Source: a virus. Taken from it: a stretch of DNA of 46,910 bases. The position numbers and the translations under genes are program-made. Of this stretch, positions 24,285-33,317 are shown piece after piece; position 1 is the stretch's first letter; each line of letters starts with the position of its first letter. The stretch spans positions 1-46,910 of IMG/VR virus record IMGVR_UViG_3300009509_000039; one strand, 5' to 3'. Under the pieces are notes generated by a model. That model ran no database searches, was not told the DNA's origin, and saw nothing but the letters and a program-made list of their open reading frames with translations.

Positions 24285-25600
24285 GGCTCCTGTATGGGTT
24301 CGCCCGTAAAGGCCTGTGGTGGTATGAGCTGGAGCGTTGCTCGAGTGCCTCCGGTTTCGAACACGAATTCAACTTGTTTTATCAGAAAATCGAAACCGTC
24401 TGGAATATGTAGACTCGGCGCCTTGACCGTTACTATCGTATTTTCCGCCCACAAATCGCCGTTTGGTGCGTACCACTTGTCAACCGGAAACGGGATCGCG
24501 AGCGTCTCGGCTAGCTGTTTGGAGCGTCGCCAATCGGCCGCCTGTTGGATATTTCCGATCGTCGTTTCGTCCGAATTGAACGCCGTAAATCGAGATTTAG
24601 GTACTGTGTTGTCTTTTGAGGTAGCCGTTTTTGAATTTTTCTTTGCGGCCGATTTTCTAGCCGGAGATTTTCCGATCGCGGTATATGCATTAAACCGAGC
24701 TCGGCCGTCAAACCGAGCTGTAAACGATTGCGTTAACGGTAACCCCTCCTCGATCGTTCCTACGGACTCAACCGGTAAAAACGGTATCGCGGCCGCGAAA
24801 CCAGAGGCCGGAGGCGCCGTTACCGCCCTTGTAAACAACAATTCTCCTCGAGGCGTCGAGGTCATAAGAATACCGCGTTGCGAGGCTAATTTATTCAAGT
24901 GCGAAAAGATCGTTTCTTCCGGACTGGCAGTTACCCGGTCAAACGGTTCATCCTCGATATTCTCATCGAATACAACCGAGATCCCAAGCGGCTCAACTAG
25001 ATCTTTTGCACGTTGTTCGAGCGTTACTTTATTAGCCTCATATGGAGGCTTTGTAACGCTATCAACAATATCGATCGTTTTCGAAAATCCCTCCAGTGTT
25101 TTTTTGATTCCATCCGGAGCGACAATGTTTTCAATATTGTAAAGGTATCCGTCGATAACCTGTTTTTCTCCAAGGTAGCATTGAGCCGGGCGATATTTGA
25201 ACGGCTTTAAGAGATCGTTCATTTTCTTATCATCTGAATTGAACGCTAGAGACGCGGTCCAACCGTCCGCGCATGTGTCCATGGTGCGAAGCACTCTACC
25301 AGATTCAACAACTAATTCGTTACCATCAATAACGATCGTGAAATCGTCTTTTTCCTTACCGGCCAGAGTAGGGACACCGAGATCCAGGATTTTTGCAACC
25401 TCGGTTTCGAGGGTATCGCCTGGAATTTGGATAACCTCTCCAGGATAAATCAGGTTTGGATCTCCGCTCTTGAGTGTTGTTTTATTCGCTTTCCAGATTT
25501 CGCGCCAGCGCCTACCGTCGCCGTACGCCTCTTTAGCTATGTTCGATAAATTATCGCCCTGTACGACGGTATAAGGCGCGCCTGGTATCGCCCTAGACAT
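24275..25600 (-). CDS. LysM-containing baseplate hub protein (Mu gp44/gpP-like)
   Basis: The start at 25600 follows GAGAGG. The frame is open three codons upstream. The 441-residue protein begins with a LysM domain (about 8-62: YTVVQGDNLSNIAKEAYGDG, NPNLIYPGE-like end). A gpD/gpP-type hub fold follows (VIDGNELVVESGRVLRTMDT, WTASLAF, VIDGYLYNIE, a late WYAPNGDLWAENTIVTVKA). The hub forms the centre of the baseplate and carries the spike. In many relatives LysM sits on a separate small tail protein, so here it may be a fusion that also binds peptidoglycan or organises assembly. Confidence 0.8.
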   Translation of the reverse strand: MSRAIPGAPYTVVQGDNLSNIAKEAYGDGRRWREIWKANKTTLKSGDPNLIYPGEVIQIPGDTLETEVAKILDLGVPTLAGKEKDDFTIVIDGNELVVESGRVLRTMDTCADGWTASLAFNSDDKKMNDLLKPFKYRPAQCYLGEKQVIDGYLYNIENIVAPDGIKKTLEGFSKTIDIVDSVTKPPYEANKVTLEQRAKDLVEPLGISVVFDENIEDEPFDRVTASPEETIFSHLNKLASQRGILMTSTPRGELLFTRAVTAPPASGFAAAIPFLPVESVGTIEEGLPLTQSFTARFDGRARFNAYTAIGKSPARKSAAKKNSKTATSKDNTVPKSRFTAFNSDETTIGNIQQAADWRRSKQLAETLAIPFPVDKWYAPNGDLWAENTIVTVKAPSLHIPDGFDFLIKQVEFVFETGGTRATLQLIPPQAFTGEPIQEPWL

Positions 25601-26939
25601 AAACCACAACCTCTCGTCCAGATGGTAGCAATAAAATATCTTTGTCTTTTAGCTCGTTTGACTCGATAAATAGATCGAAATTCGAGTCATTATCTCCTAG
25701 ATCTCCATACTCTGTTATTGTGATTTCGATCGGCGCTCGAGGCCGGTCGAGCGTAAACCGTTTTTCTATCTTGAGATCATATGCAGAAACCAACAGGTAT
25801 TGGATCGCATATGCGACGACTTGCGCCGCGTCCGAGTAGCTCTCGGACTGCGAAAAATACTGTTGATCGATCGTGTTCACTCCAAACGTTTTTTGGATAT
25901 TATCCAGAGCGTTAGTAATATCCTGTAAAATTTGAGCTAGACGATTTGCCGTTTCTACCGCCTGCGCTCTAGTCTGTAATCCTCCTGACGATATTGGGGT
26001 AATGGTCGCGATCTGCGCCTGAGATATAAGGCAAGATGACAACGCAAGCTCTGCAATCAACGCTTGATTTTTGGCCTCCGTTGTAGGTTTATCCGAAACC
26101 GTTGTATCCGATCCGCCTGGCAACAGTGCAAAGGCGCCTATCTGGAAATTGTCATAATCGGATAACCGAGAATCAATCGAGGTTTTCGCCTTGTAAGGTG
26201 TCTGGATCAACGCCTGGATCTGACCGGCCAACGCGCGCACTTGTAAAACCGTGGCGTTTAGGGTGTCGTTTATTCCGTCTTGGATCGCGTTGAACGTATT
26301 GTCAACCGCGTCAACGGTTGCGGCAAGCGGACCGAGAGCGAAATCAGATAGGTTTTGAACGCCCCTAACGCCGGTTCTAACTCCCTCTCTAAATGTTTCC
26401 GTCCCTTGGTTTACTCCGTTTACAAATTGTTCAAGGGCGGACGTATTCAGATCGTTCGATTTTCCATCGACGATCCCGGCGAGCTCGCGAGCTGTTTTTA
26501 GTGTCGTCTCGTCTATCGGCTCGATCCACTCTGTATTGATCTCCGTTACGTTTCCTGAAACGGTAGGCTCGTCATTTTGGGTAACTGTCATCAACTGGAG
26601 ACCCAAAAAACCATGTACAGGATGGTCGATATCCCACAATCCGCGCTCGTCACAAGCCGCATAAAACGCGCGCGCGTTGACGTCGTTATCCGGACCGTCA
26701 AAATAAAACGTTATTGAATACCTCGAACTGTTAGTATCAAGATCTTGGACGAGATTACCGCGCACTTTTGGATAAGCGAAAATTGCAAGTTTTTTATCCT
26801 TGGATCTTGGAGATCCAACCCAGCGTGCTTCGAATTCGTTTCCGTCTGGACTGGTAAATTTTATCTTGTCTTTTAGGCGTTCCTGCCAGTTGTCCGGACC
26901 ACCTAAAAATATATCAACAATTTTGTCTAACAGTCCCAT
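25593..26939 (-). CDS. DNA circulation protein N-terminal domain-like tail protein (Mu gp43-like)
   Basis: In this 448-residue protein, the first 130 residues match the DNA_circ_N family of Mu-like tails (GNEFEARWVGSPRSKDKKLA, RYSITFYFDGPDNDVNARAF, HPVHGFLGLQLM). Residues 130-400 are mainly long helices. The C-terminus (PSGREVVVYV) follows an ALIKILNG-like tail. It is encoded between the tape measure and the hub, the normal position. Its exact role in the virion is not settled even in Mu. Confidence 0.78.
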   Translation of the reverse strand: MGLLDKIVDIFLGGPDNWQERLKDKIKFTSPDGNEFEARWVGSPRSKDKKLAIFAYPKVRGNLVQDLDTNSSRYSITFYFDGPDNDVNARAFYAACDERGLWDIDHPVHGFLGLQLMTVTQNDEPTVSGNVTEINTEWIEPIDETTLKTARELAGIVDGKSNDLNTSALEQFVNGVNQGTETFREGVRTGVRGVQNLSDFALGPLAATVDAVDNTFNAIQDGINDTLNATVLQVRALAGQIQALIQTPYKAKTSIDSRLSDYDNFQIGAFALLPGGSDTTVSDKPTTEAKNQALIAELALSSCLISQAQIATITPISSGGLQTRAQAVETANRLAQILQDITNALDNIQKTFGVNTIDQQYFSQSESYSDAAQVVAYAIQYLLVSAYDLKIEKRFTLDRPRAPIEITITEYGDLGDNDSNFDLFIESNELKDKDILLLPSGREVVVYV

Positions 26940-29110
26940 TATTGCGCGCCTAATACCTCAGTTTTTATCGGAGGTGCTCCGGTTGTTTTGCTCTCGAAAG
27001 TTGTTCCCTTTGGAGCTCCGGCCAATGTGATCTTGCCCTCGAGGCCGATCTTTTTCATGGATTCGACCTCGGCACGGTTCGGCGCCTCGATGGCTCCAGG
27101 CTTAAGCGGACTCCCGGCCTCTTCGGAAAATACTCCTAACCCTTTATGAGCCTCGGCCTGGAAAACAGAGGGCAATAAACCTGTATCAAGACCGTTTGGC
27201 ATGCCCTTGGGCATACGGCCTGGTAGGTTCTCGTTTATTTTTTTTGCTTTATTCTCGAATTTTAAAACATCGATTCCTATAGCGTCCATCCATGAATTCC
27301 ATTCCTCTTTCCAACCCTGTATTTTTTCGCTTAGAAAATCGAATATCTTGCCGAAAAATTCCTTGATCGGCTCCCAATTTTTTATTATCAGACTAGGGAT
27401 CGTTACCATCGGCATAAATATCGTACCGATCGCAGCGATAAACGGATTGTCTAGTAATTCACTCCACCAATTCCATAGTTTTTCGAACAACCTTCCGAAT
27501 ACGGCGCCAATATTTTTTACCCCGTCCCACAAAACCGAGAACATCGCGCCGATCTTTTCAACCCAAAAATCGGCCGCCTCGGAAACAACCTGTTTTACCC
27601 AATCCCAATGCTTGATCAATAAAACGATCCCGGCGACCAGAGCTCCAACCGCAACGACGATCACGCCGATCGGGTTGGCCAGGAATAACGCGTTTAGAAC
27701 GCTCATACTGGCCGAGGCGGCCATTATTCCCTTGGTTAATGCCATGAATCCCGCTACGGCCTCCATGATAGCCACGGCCGTCATGGCTACCTTGAAAGCG
27801 ATAAATCCGGCCGTTATGCCGGCGATGATCGGAGAAAGGTCTTTTAGTGTTGGTATCAGTTGATCGTTGAGCCAAGACCAGAAAGCTTGAATATCGTCGA
27901 TAACGTTTTTGACGTCGAATTTTCTTACCGCCTCGATCGCTGCGTCTATCGCGCCTGGAGCCTTATCCTTGAACGCATCTATAAATTTAAAACCTACTTC
28001 TATAGCGGACGATTTCAACGCCTCGAGCCTATTTCCTAGGCTTTTTCTCATATCCTCGGCCATTTCCGAGGCCGATCCTCCGGCGTCTATCATTTTTTGC
28101 CGGTATGCGTCTATTTTTTCTCCTCCCAAATCCAAGAGAGTAGCCATACCGGCGATCGCTCGTTTCCCGAAAATCGTATTTAATGCGGCCGCGCGCTGGG
28201 CTGTACCCATGCCCTCCGTTGCCTTGGCCAGATCTCCCAAAATAGTAACCGGATCTTTAAGATTTTTCGTTAATGGATCGATAGCCTCTACTCTTAAAGA
28301 TTTCATCTTATTAATCATTTGTTTAGTGGGAGCTGCCAGATTTAAAAACGCATTTTTTAAGGTTGTTCCGGCTTTCGATCCTTTTATACCGGCCGATCCG
28401 ATCAATCCTGCCATAGCCGCGAAATCCTCTAGCGATCCTCCTGTCGCCGTCAAGACCGGGCCAGCATCTTTCATGCTCTCGTATAAATCCTCCATGTTTA
28501 CGTTTGCGGTTGTGATCGTTTTCGCGAAAACATCGTTTACTCGTGATAAATTTTTTGTAAGTTGCGCCGTATCGTTGGTCATAAGACCGAACGCTCCTAG
28601 AGCATCAGAGGCTATATCGGTAGCTCGAGATAGATCCATTTCGGCCACGGTAGCCAGATCAACGGTTTTGGGTAGTAGCGCGATCGCCTGTTCGGAAGTA
28701 AATCCGGCCATGGCCAGGAAATTCAATCCTCGAGCCGCCTCGGCCGCGGTAAATTGGGTCTCTGCTCCTACCTTGCGCGCCGCCTCGGCCAGTTCATCAA
28801 AAGCCTTTGTTCCTCGTCTTATGCGTTCCGGGAATTTTGCCGCGGCCGATGTTACCGCTTGATCGAAATCGATAAACTCCGTTACTACTTCTCCAACGCC
28901 TTGCCGTAACGCCATTACACCACGTTGAACAGCTCCGGCCGTGAGTATCCCACCAACTATTTTTTTGAAACTTAGAGCTCCAGAGGACGCACTTTTAAAG
29001 GAACTTCTCGCTCGATTTCCAAAATTTCCGGCTCTTGCGGACATTCGATCGAACGCTTTTGTAACTTGATCACGAGCGGTAAACGCTGTACTAACGGCAT
29101 AATCAGGCAT
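26939..29110 (-). CDS. tail tape measure protein
   Basis: This 723-residue protein sets tail length and holds the ejection machinery. The N-terminal 330 residues match the TP901-type tape measure core (ETQFTAAEAARGLNFLAMAG, AEMDLSRATDIASDALGAFG, GSAGIKGSKAGTTLKNAFLN). Hydrophobic stretches at about 425-500 (FIAFKVAMTAVAIMEAVAGF, IGVIVVAVGALVAGIVLLI) are typical and probably insert in the host membrane. The start ATG overlaps the TGA of the frameshifted chaperone product. Confidence 0.88.
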   Translation of the reverse strand: MPDYAVSTAFTARDQVTKAFDRMSARAGNFGNRARSSFKSASSGALSFKKIVGGILTAGAVQRGVMALRQGVGEVVTEFIDFDQAVTSAAAKFPERIRRGTKAFDELAEAARKVGAETQFTAAEAARGLNFLAMAGFTSEQAIALLPKTVDLATVAEMDLSRATDIASDALGAFGLMTNDTAQLTKNLSRVNDVFAKTITTANVNMEDLYESMKDAGPVLTATGGSLEDFAAMAGLIGSAGIKGSKAGTTLKNAFLNLAAPTKQMINKMKSLRVEAIDPLTKNLKDPVTILGDLAKATEGMGTAQRAAALNTIFGKRAIAGMATLLDLGGEKIDAYRQKMIDAGGSASEMAEDMRKSLGNRLEALKSSAIEVGFKFIDAFKDKAPGAIDAAIEAVRKFDVKNVIDDIQAFWSWLNDQLIPTLKDLSPIIAGITAGFIAFKVAMTAVAIMEAVAGFMALTKGIMAASASMSVLNALFLANPIGVIVVAVGALVAGIVLLIKHWDWVKQVVSEAADFWVEKIGAMFSVLWDGVKNIGAVFGRLFEKLWNWWSELLDNPFIAAIGTIFMPMVTIPSLIIKNWEPIKEFFGKIFDFLSEKIQGWKEEWNSWMDAIGIDVLKFENKAKKINENLPGRMPKGMPNGLDTGLLPSVFQAEAHKGLGVFSEEAGSPLKPGAIEAPNRAEVESMKKIGLEGKITLAGAPKGTTFESKTTGAPPIKTEVLGAQ

Positions 29111-29740
29111 TGTCGATCACGTCTTTGTATGTCTGATTTAGTCGCTTGTGATATTCGTTCCAGAATTTCATCTCTCGGTATCTCATTTCTTTTAATTCCC
29201 AGGGTTGAACGCCTCGATAAAATAAATTTTCTAACCACGTTTCGACCCTGGTTACACTTGTAAAAAAATGTATCCGAGACACTCAGCGATTCCGTTGTCT
29301 CGGCCTCGCATATTGATAAACGGTTGCGGTCCATAACCGGAGAGCGCGCCCAGATATGAATATAGCTTGGAGGCGTTCCCGGATCCTTTTTCGTCTTTGA
29401 CGGCCGTTTTAGCGCGGCCGGTAACCTCTTTATATTTTACGGTTCGGCCGTGATCGTTTTGATCGTCCGCCTTGATTCCTTTTACCTCTCTCTGTAAATG
29501 TTGGTAGACGTTTATCGTTTCGGTTCCGTCCGGATCTGTCTCGATCTTGATCTCGATCAATCCCTCTTGAATCGCCCTTGTCAATTTTCGCTTTGTTTTG
29601 GTGTATGCGGCCTCTTGAGTATCTCCGTCCTGAAAATCTGAATCAACGATATCGTACCAGTCGAGGAGCTCTTGTAAAATTTCCTCGGCCCTAGCCGCGT
29701 CTATTAATTTGTCATTCAATGAAACTATGTCCGCGTTTTC
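29103..29740 (-). CDS. tail assembly chaperone, -1 frameshift fusion product
   Basis: A -1 shift at 29267-29261 extends the chaperone by 52 residues, starting TSVTRVETWLENLFYRGVQP and then WELKEMRYREMKFWNEY, to a TGA at 29105-29103. This stretch has no start codon of its own nearby. It shows the aromatic/helical pattern (PWE...M...E..FW..Y) known for the second part of such chaperones. The total is about 212 residues. Its stop overlaps the tape measure ATG, as in known systems. The minor fusion product would bind the tape measure during assembly. Confidence 0.8.
29252..29740 (-). CDS. tail assembly chaperone, zero-frame product
   Basis: The frame is open from 29773, but GAGAGGGGATAAGG before the ATG at 29740 makes the 162-residue form starting ENADIVSLNDKLIDAARAEE the likelier product. 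It is the equivalent of P2 gpE/Mu gp41, a chaperone for the tape measure, encoded between tube and tape measure. The last codons GGA TAC ATT TTT TTA CAA GTG TAA contain the slippery site described separately. Confidence 0.75.
   Translation of the reverse strand, partial: ENADIVSLNDKLIDAARAEEILQELLDWYDIVDSDFQDGDTQEAAYTKTKRKLTRAIQEGLIEIKIETDPDGTETINVYQHLQREVKGIKADDQNDHGRTVKYKEVTGRAKTAVKDEKGSGNASKLYSYLGALSGYGPQPFINMRGRDNGIAECLGYIFLQV
29261..29267 (-). promoter_or_regulatory. programmed -1 frameshift slippery site T TTT TTA
   Basis: On the minus strand the in-frame heptamer T TTT TTA lies 2 codons before the zero-frame TAA. It has the standard X XXY YYZ form in the correct phase. Slippage allows re-pairing of both tRNAs and opens the 52-codon extension. 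Confidence 0.82.
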
Positions 29741-29769
29741 CATTTTCCTTATCCCCTCTCGTTTTTTAA

Positions 29770-30147
29770 TCATGCAATGAACGCCGTCCAGTCCTCTTTT
29801 GGATCAACTCGAACGGTCGTCCTGTTTTCCTGTGTCGTGTTGTTTTCGACCTCGATCGATCCCTCGCATTTGTACTCATCGCCGGCCGCATTGGTATATG
29901 AAACCTTTACGTCCGCGATTTGCTCGGCAAACGACTTGAGATTTTCTCGCTCGGCCGCATTGGTTATCAAAACAATCCCCTCTCGAGCCGGGATCCTTCT
30001 GACCATTTTTTTCATACTAGGACCGCTTGTCGGGATCCTTGTTACCTCATAGTTCGTCATTACTTCCGATATGTCCGCGTCCGCTGCGACATTAAAGGAA
30101 ATACCCTCGATTGTGAGTTTTCGGAGCGTTCCTGTTACATCAGGCAT
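29770..30147 (-). CDS. tail tube protein (Mu gpM-like)
   Basis: This 125-residue protein follows the sheath genes and resembles contractile-tail tube proteins of the Mu type: GTLRKLTIEGISFNVAADAD, then RIPTSGPSMKKMVRRIPARE, AADVKVSYTNAAGDEYKCEG and ENNTTQENRTTVRVDPKED. It forms the inner tube through which DNA passes. The stop overlaps the first possible start of the chaperone. Confidence 0.8.
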   Translation of the reverse strand: MPDVTGTLRKLTIEGISFNVAADADISEVMTNYEVTRIPTSGPSMKKMVRRIPAREGIVLITNAAERENLKSFAEQIADVKVSYTNAAGDEYKCEGSIEVENNTTQENRTTVRVDPKEDWTAFIA

Positions 30148-30161
30148 TTTTTATCCTCCTC

Positions 30162-31727
30162 TTATGCCGCTAGTAAAACGTCTAGCGCCGCGTCAAATTG
30201 TACCAATGTATCGATTATATTCCCCTCTCCCGATAGTAGGATCGGGAGTATCGAGTTAAACCCTGTTCCGCCCGGCCGGATCGTTACGTATCCTCCGGAT
30301 TGGAGTTTTTCGATCGTGAATTCAGAATTGAAAATCCAGGCGTGATCTCTAAACGAATTTGTCAGAGCGATCAAATCGTCGATCACGGCTGAAATATCGC
30401 GGGTCTTTTGACGGTCGATCGAATTTGCAACCTTGGTTACATCATCGACTATGATTATTCCCTGCCATTTTTCTTGTGAGAAATTCAACTTGATATTGTA
30501 AAGAATGTTTTGGATTTTCGAGATCGAAATCATTGAACGGTATCCGTTGCTAGCGATAGGAACCGAAACCGGATTATATACCGTCAATGCGTTCTGCATA
30601 CGTACAACGCCATTTAATCCGGTAGTTGGAGAAATTCCGTTTATTACTGCAAGGTTCCGATTATCATAATCAGAGGTCCATTGGTCCGATAATATACCTG
30701 GAATAATTCCCGGCATTATTTGATTGACCACCGTTTCTCCGCCTCGATTTTGGTTTACCCTTGCCAAAATACCGATCGCGTTGGCCGCGATTTCTTGTGG
30801 ATGATTTGGAGATCCAGGAACACATATAACTCCGTTTGTTCGATCTGTCTCCCTATAAAGAGATGCCAACGCTAAAACGTTAGACAGTCCAATCGATCCT
30901 CCAATATGATCTCCCATGTACGACCTAAAAGGCCTTGCCACCGTCTTTGAGTAACATCCGGTAAATCCGTTTCCTATTCCGTTGTACTCCGATAGATCCT
31001 CGACTACATCCAGATCTGAAACGTAACCATGTACTATTTCCGTAAAATGTTTTTCATTTTTGAGATCGCCAGTTCCTAGAACCGTATTCATTGCTGTTAA
31101 AATGTCTGGGTGAGTTCCGGATCCTCCGATCATTCCGATAATGGCAACTGATACTCCGGCCGGCGTTTCTTGTCCGTATTTTAAATTAAACTTAATTGTT
31201 ATATGATCTCCCCACCAGTCACCAGCCGTTTTAGCGGTAATATCGACCTGTCCGGAAATCGTCCCGGTTGCGGTTACTGGTAAATTCGTATCGTTATTTA
31301 TTGCGTCAACTATTTCGTCTCTTATATCATCAACCGTATCTCCAGATTCTACCGCTACCGGTATATAATCTCCTGCAATATAAAGATGCAACGTTCCAGC
31401 CGCCGTCGATGGGGTAGTTATCAAAATATTTCCCGCTGATTTAACCGGAGCTGTACCCTCTGATAATGGCATATACCATGTCTCTATTCCCTGAGAAGCC
31501 TTAAACGTCTGAATCGCCAATCTGTGGATCATATATCCGGCTCCGGTTTTCGCGGCCGCGTCCTCTGGGCTTGTTATCAAAAATACCGAGGACGGAACAG
31601 GAAGCGCCGGATCTTGACTGCCTATAATCAATATTTTCCTCGGCAAGTTTTGAGCTGCCGACTGGAACTGAACGTTTTCTACGGCTGCCCCCACCGCGGC
31701 CGCCTGGCTTGTTGCGTCTAATGACAT
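30162..31727 (-). CDS. tail sheath protein, second copy
   Basis: This 521-residue contractile sheath protein of the Mu gpL type is a clear paralogue of the gene immediately upstream. Both share ITSQAAAVGAAV-type N-termini, QNLPRKILIIG, HRLAIQAFK-like segments, DTVDDIRDEIVDAINNDTNL, GCYSKTVARPFRS, GSPNHP and SIKIQNILYNIKLNFSQEKW-like C-terminal blocks, ending LDVLLAA. Divergence is greatest in the middle domain, which faces outward in known sheaths. Gene order sheath-sheath-tube suggests both are made at late times. Confidence 0.85.
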   Translation of the reverse strand: MSLDATSQAAAVGAAVENVQFQSAAQNLPRKILIIGSQDPALPVPSSVFLITSPEDAAAKTGAGYMIHRLAIQTFKASQGIETWYMPLSEGTAPVKSAGNILITTPSTAAGTLHLYIAGDYIPVAVESGDTVDDIRDEIVDAINNDTNLPVTATGTISGQVDITAKTAGDWWGDHITIKFNLKYGQETPAGVSVAIIGMIGGSGTHPDILTAMNTVLGTGDLKNEKHFTEIVHGYVSDLDVVEDLSEYNGIGNGFTGCYSKTVARPFRSYMGDHIGGSIGLSNVLALASLYRETDRTNGVICVPGSPNHPQEIAANAIGILARVNQNRGGETVVNQIMPGIIPGILSDQWTSDYDNRNLAVINGISPTTGLNGVVRMQNALTVYNPVSVPIASNGYRSMISISKIQNILYNIKLNFSQEKWQGIIIVDDVTKVANSIDRQKTRDISAVIDDLIALTNSFRDHAWIFNSEFTIEKLQSGGYVTIRPGGTGFNSILPILLSGEGNIIDTLVQFDAALDVLLAA

Positions 31728-31742
31728 TTTCCGATCCTCCTC

Positions 31743-33314
31743 TTATGCTGCTAGTAGAACGTCGATCGAGGTATCGAAATCTACTAGGGTGTCAATGATG
31801 TTTGCCTCTCCCGACAAAATGATCGGAAGCGTTGCGTTAAATCCGTTTGTTCCCGGTCTTATCGTTATATACCCGCCTGATTGCAATTTATCGATCGTAA
31901 AGGCGGCCGTGTAGATCCATCCATGGCTTTCAAATGAAACGGCCAACGCGATCAAATCGTCCACAATGGCTGATATATCGCGCGCCTTTTGACGATCGTT
32001 TGTATTCAATACTTTTGTAACGTCATCAACAATATAACAACCTGTCCATTTTTCTTGTGAGAAATTAAGTTTTATGTTGTATAAAATATTTTGCAGTTTT
32101 GCGATTGAGATTTGAGATCTATAACCATTACTTGCAATCGGAACCGAATCCGGATGGTAGAACGTCATTATGTTACCGAGCTTTACTGTATTTCCTTGTG
32201 AAGTAGTAACTCCCAATCCGTTTTTGACGGCAAGATCCCGATTGTCGTAGTCGTCCGTCCATCTATCCGTTGAACTCTGGCCGGGATAAATATCCGGTAA
32301 AATTTGTCCAACGTAGGTTTGAGCCGGAATATTATTTGCTATCCTGGCCATTATTCCAATAGTGAGAGCTCCGATCTCGGCCGGATGATTTGGAGATCCA
32401 GGAACACAAAGAAAACCATTTGTCCTATCCGTATCTTTTACAAGGTTCGAGTATGCTATACCTCCGATTAAACCAGCCGATCCAGGAACTACGAAACCGA
32501 TCAATGATCTAAATGGCCTGGCTACTGTTTTCGAGTAGCAACCTACGAAATCGTTTCCCTCTCCATTGTATTCTGACAAATCCGCGTTCGTTTGTATTTC
32601 GTCATAATAGCAATGGCTAATATCTGTGAAAAATTCTTGGTTAGAACTATCTCCGGATCCAAGCGCCGCCTCGAGCGAAGCCAACATATCCGGAATAGTT
32701 CCGGCGCCTCCGGCCATGGCCGATGTTCCAAAATTTACTCCGGGAGGATTCTCCTCTTGAAAACCGAGGTTGAAATCGAATGAAATATGATCTCCCCAAA
32801 ACGCTCCATCTGATTTCGAGGTCATATCAACTTGTCCGGATATTGTTCCGGATGCCGTTACTGGTAAATCAGTATTGGAGTTTATTTCTAAAACCAAGGC
32901 ATCTCGAATTTCGTCAACCGTATCGCCGTTTCTCACTGATACCCTAACAGGCAATCCGGCAACGTAAAAATTTACGGTTCCGTTTCCACTCGCCGGATTT
33001 AGGATCGTAATGTATCCGGTTGACGCGGCGCCTCCTACCAAAATCGGTTGAGGCAAAACATAAACCGGTATCCCTCGAGCTCCCTTGAACGCCTGAATCG
33101 CAAGTCTATGAAGAATCGTTCCAAATCCCCAGATCGATCCGGCCTCCTCGGCACTCGTTATGAGATACGTTTGATTAGGAGTAACGGCCGGAGGATCCTC
33201 CTGTGGTCCTATTATGAGAATTTTTCGCGGTAAATTCTGGGCGCCAGTTTGAAATTGAACATTTCGAACGGCTGCCCCTACCGCGGCCGCTTGGCTTGTT
33301 ATATCAAGCGCCAT
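31743..33314 (-). CDS. tail sheath protein, first copy
   Basis: This is a 523-residue sheath subunit that surrounds the tube and contracts at infection. It has the same blocks as its downstream paralogue: QNLPRKILIIGPQE, AFWGDHISFDFNLG, GCYSKTVARPFRSLIG, GSPNHPAEIGALTIGIMARI, RWTDDYDNRDLAVKNG, LQNILYNIKLNFSQEKW and IDVLLAA at the end. Only 15 nt separate the two genes. Both reading frames are intact, so neither copy looks like a decaying duplicate. Confidence 0.87.
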   Translation of the reverse strand: MALDITSQAAAVGAAVRNVQFQTGAQNLPRKILIIGPQEDPPAVTPNQTYLITSAEEAGSIWGFGTILHRLAIQAFKGARGIPVYVLPQPILVGGAASTGYITILNPASGNGTVNFYVAGLPVRVSVRNGDTVDEIRDALVLEINSNTDLPVTASGTISGQVDMTSKSDGAFWGDHISFDFNLGFQEENPPGVNFGTSAMAGGAGTIPDMLASLEAALGSGDSSNQEFFTDISHCYYDEIQTNADLSEYNGEGNDFVGCYSKTVARPFRSLIGFVVPGSAGLIGGIAYSNLVKDTDRTNGFLCVPGSPNHPAEIGALTIGIMARIANNIPAQTYVGQILPDIYPGQSSTDRWTDDYDNRDLAVKNGLGVTTSQGNTVKLGNIMTFYHPDSVPIASNGYRSQISIAKLQNILYNIKLNFSQEKWTGCYIVDDVTKVLNTNDRQKARDISAIVDDLIALAVSFESHGWIYTAAFTIDKLQSGGYITIRPGTNGFNATLPIILSGEANIIDTLVDFDTSIDVLLAA

Positions 33315-33317
33315 TTA

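Noticed and set aside
24294-25142. 282-residue plus-strand open frame
   Set aside because: It is antisense to the hub gene, whose family assignment is clear. The translation shows no family features.
27909-28862. 317-residue plus-strand open frame
   Set aside because: It is antisense to the tape measure gene. Codon bias in that gene keeps the opposite frame open. The product is low-complexity and no start signal is present.
28972-29334. Minus-strand open frame overlapping the chaperone end and tape measure start
   Set aside because: It is in the third frame, not the -1 frame used by the slippery site, and its sequence lacks the chaperone extension pattern.
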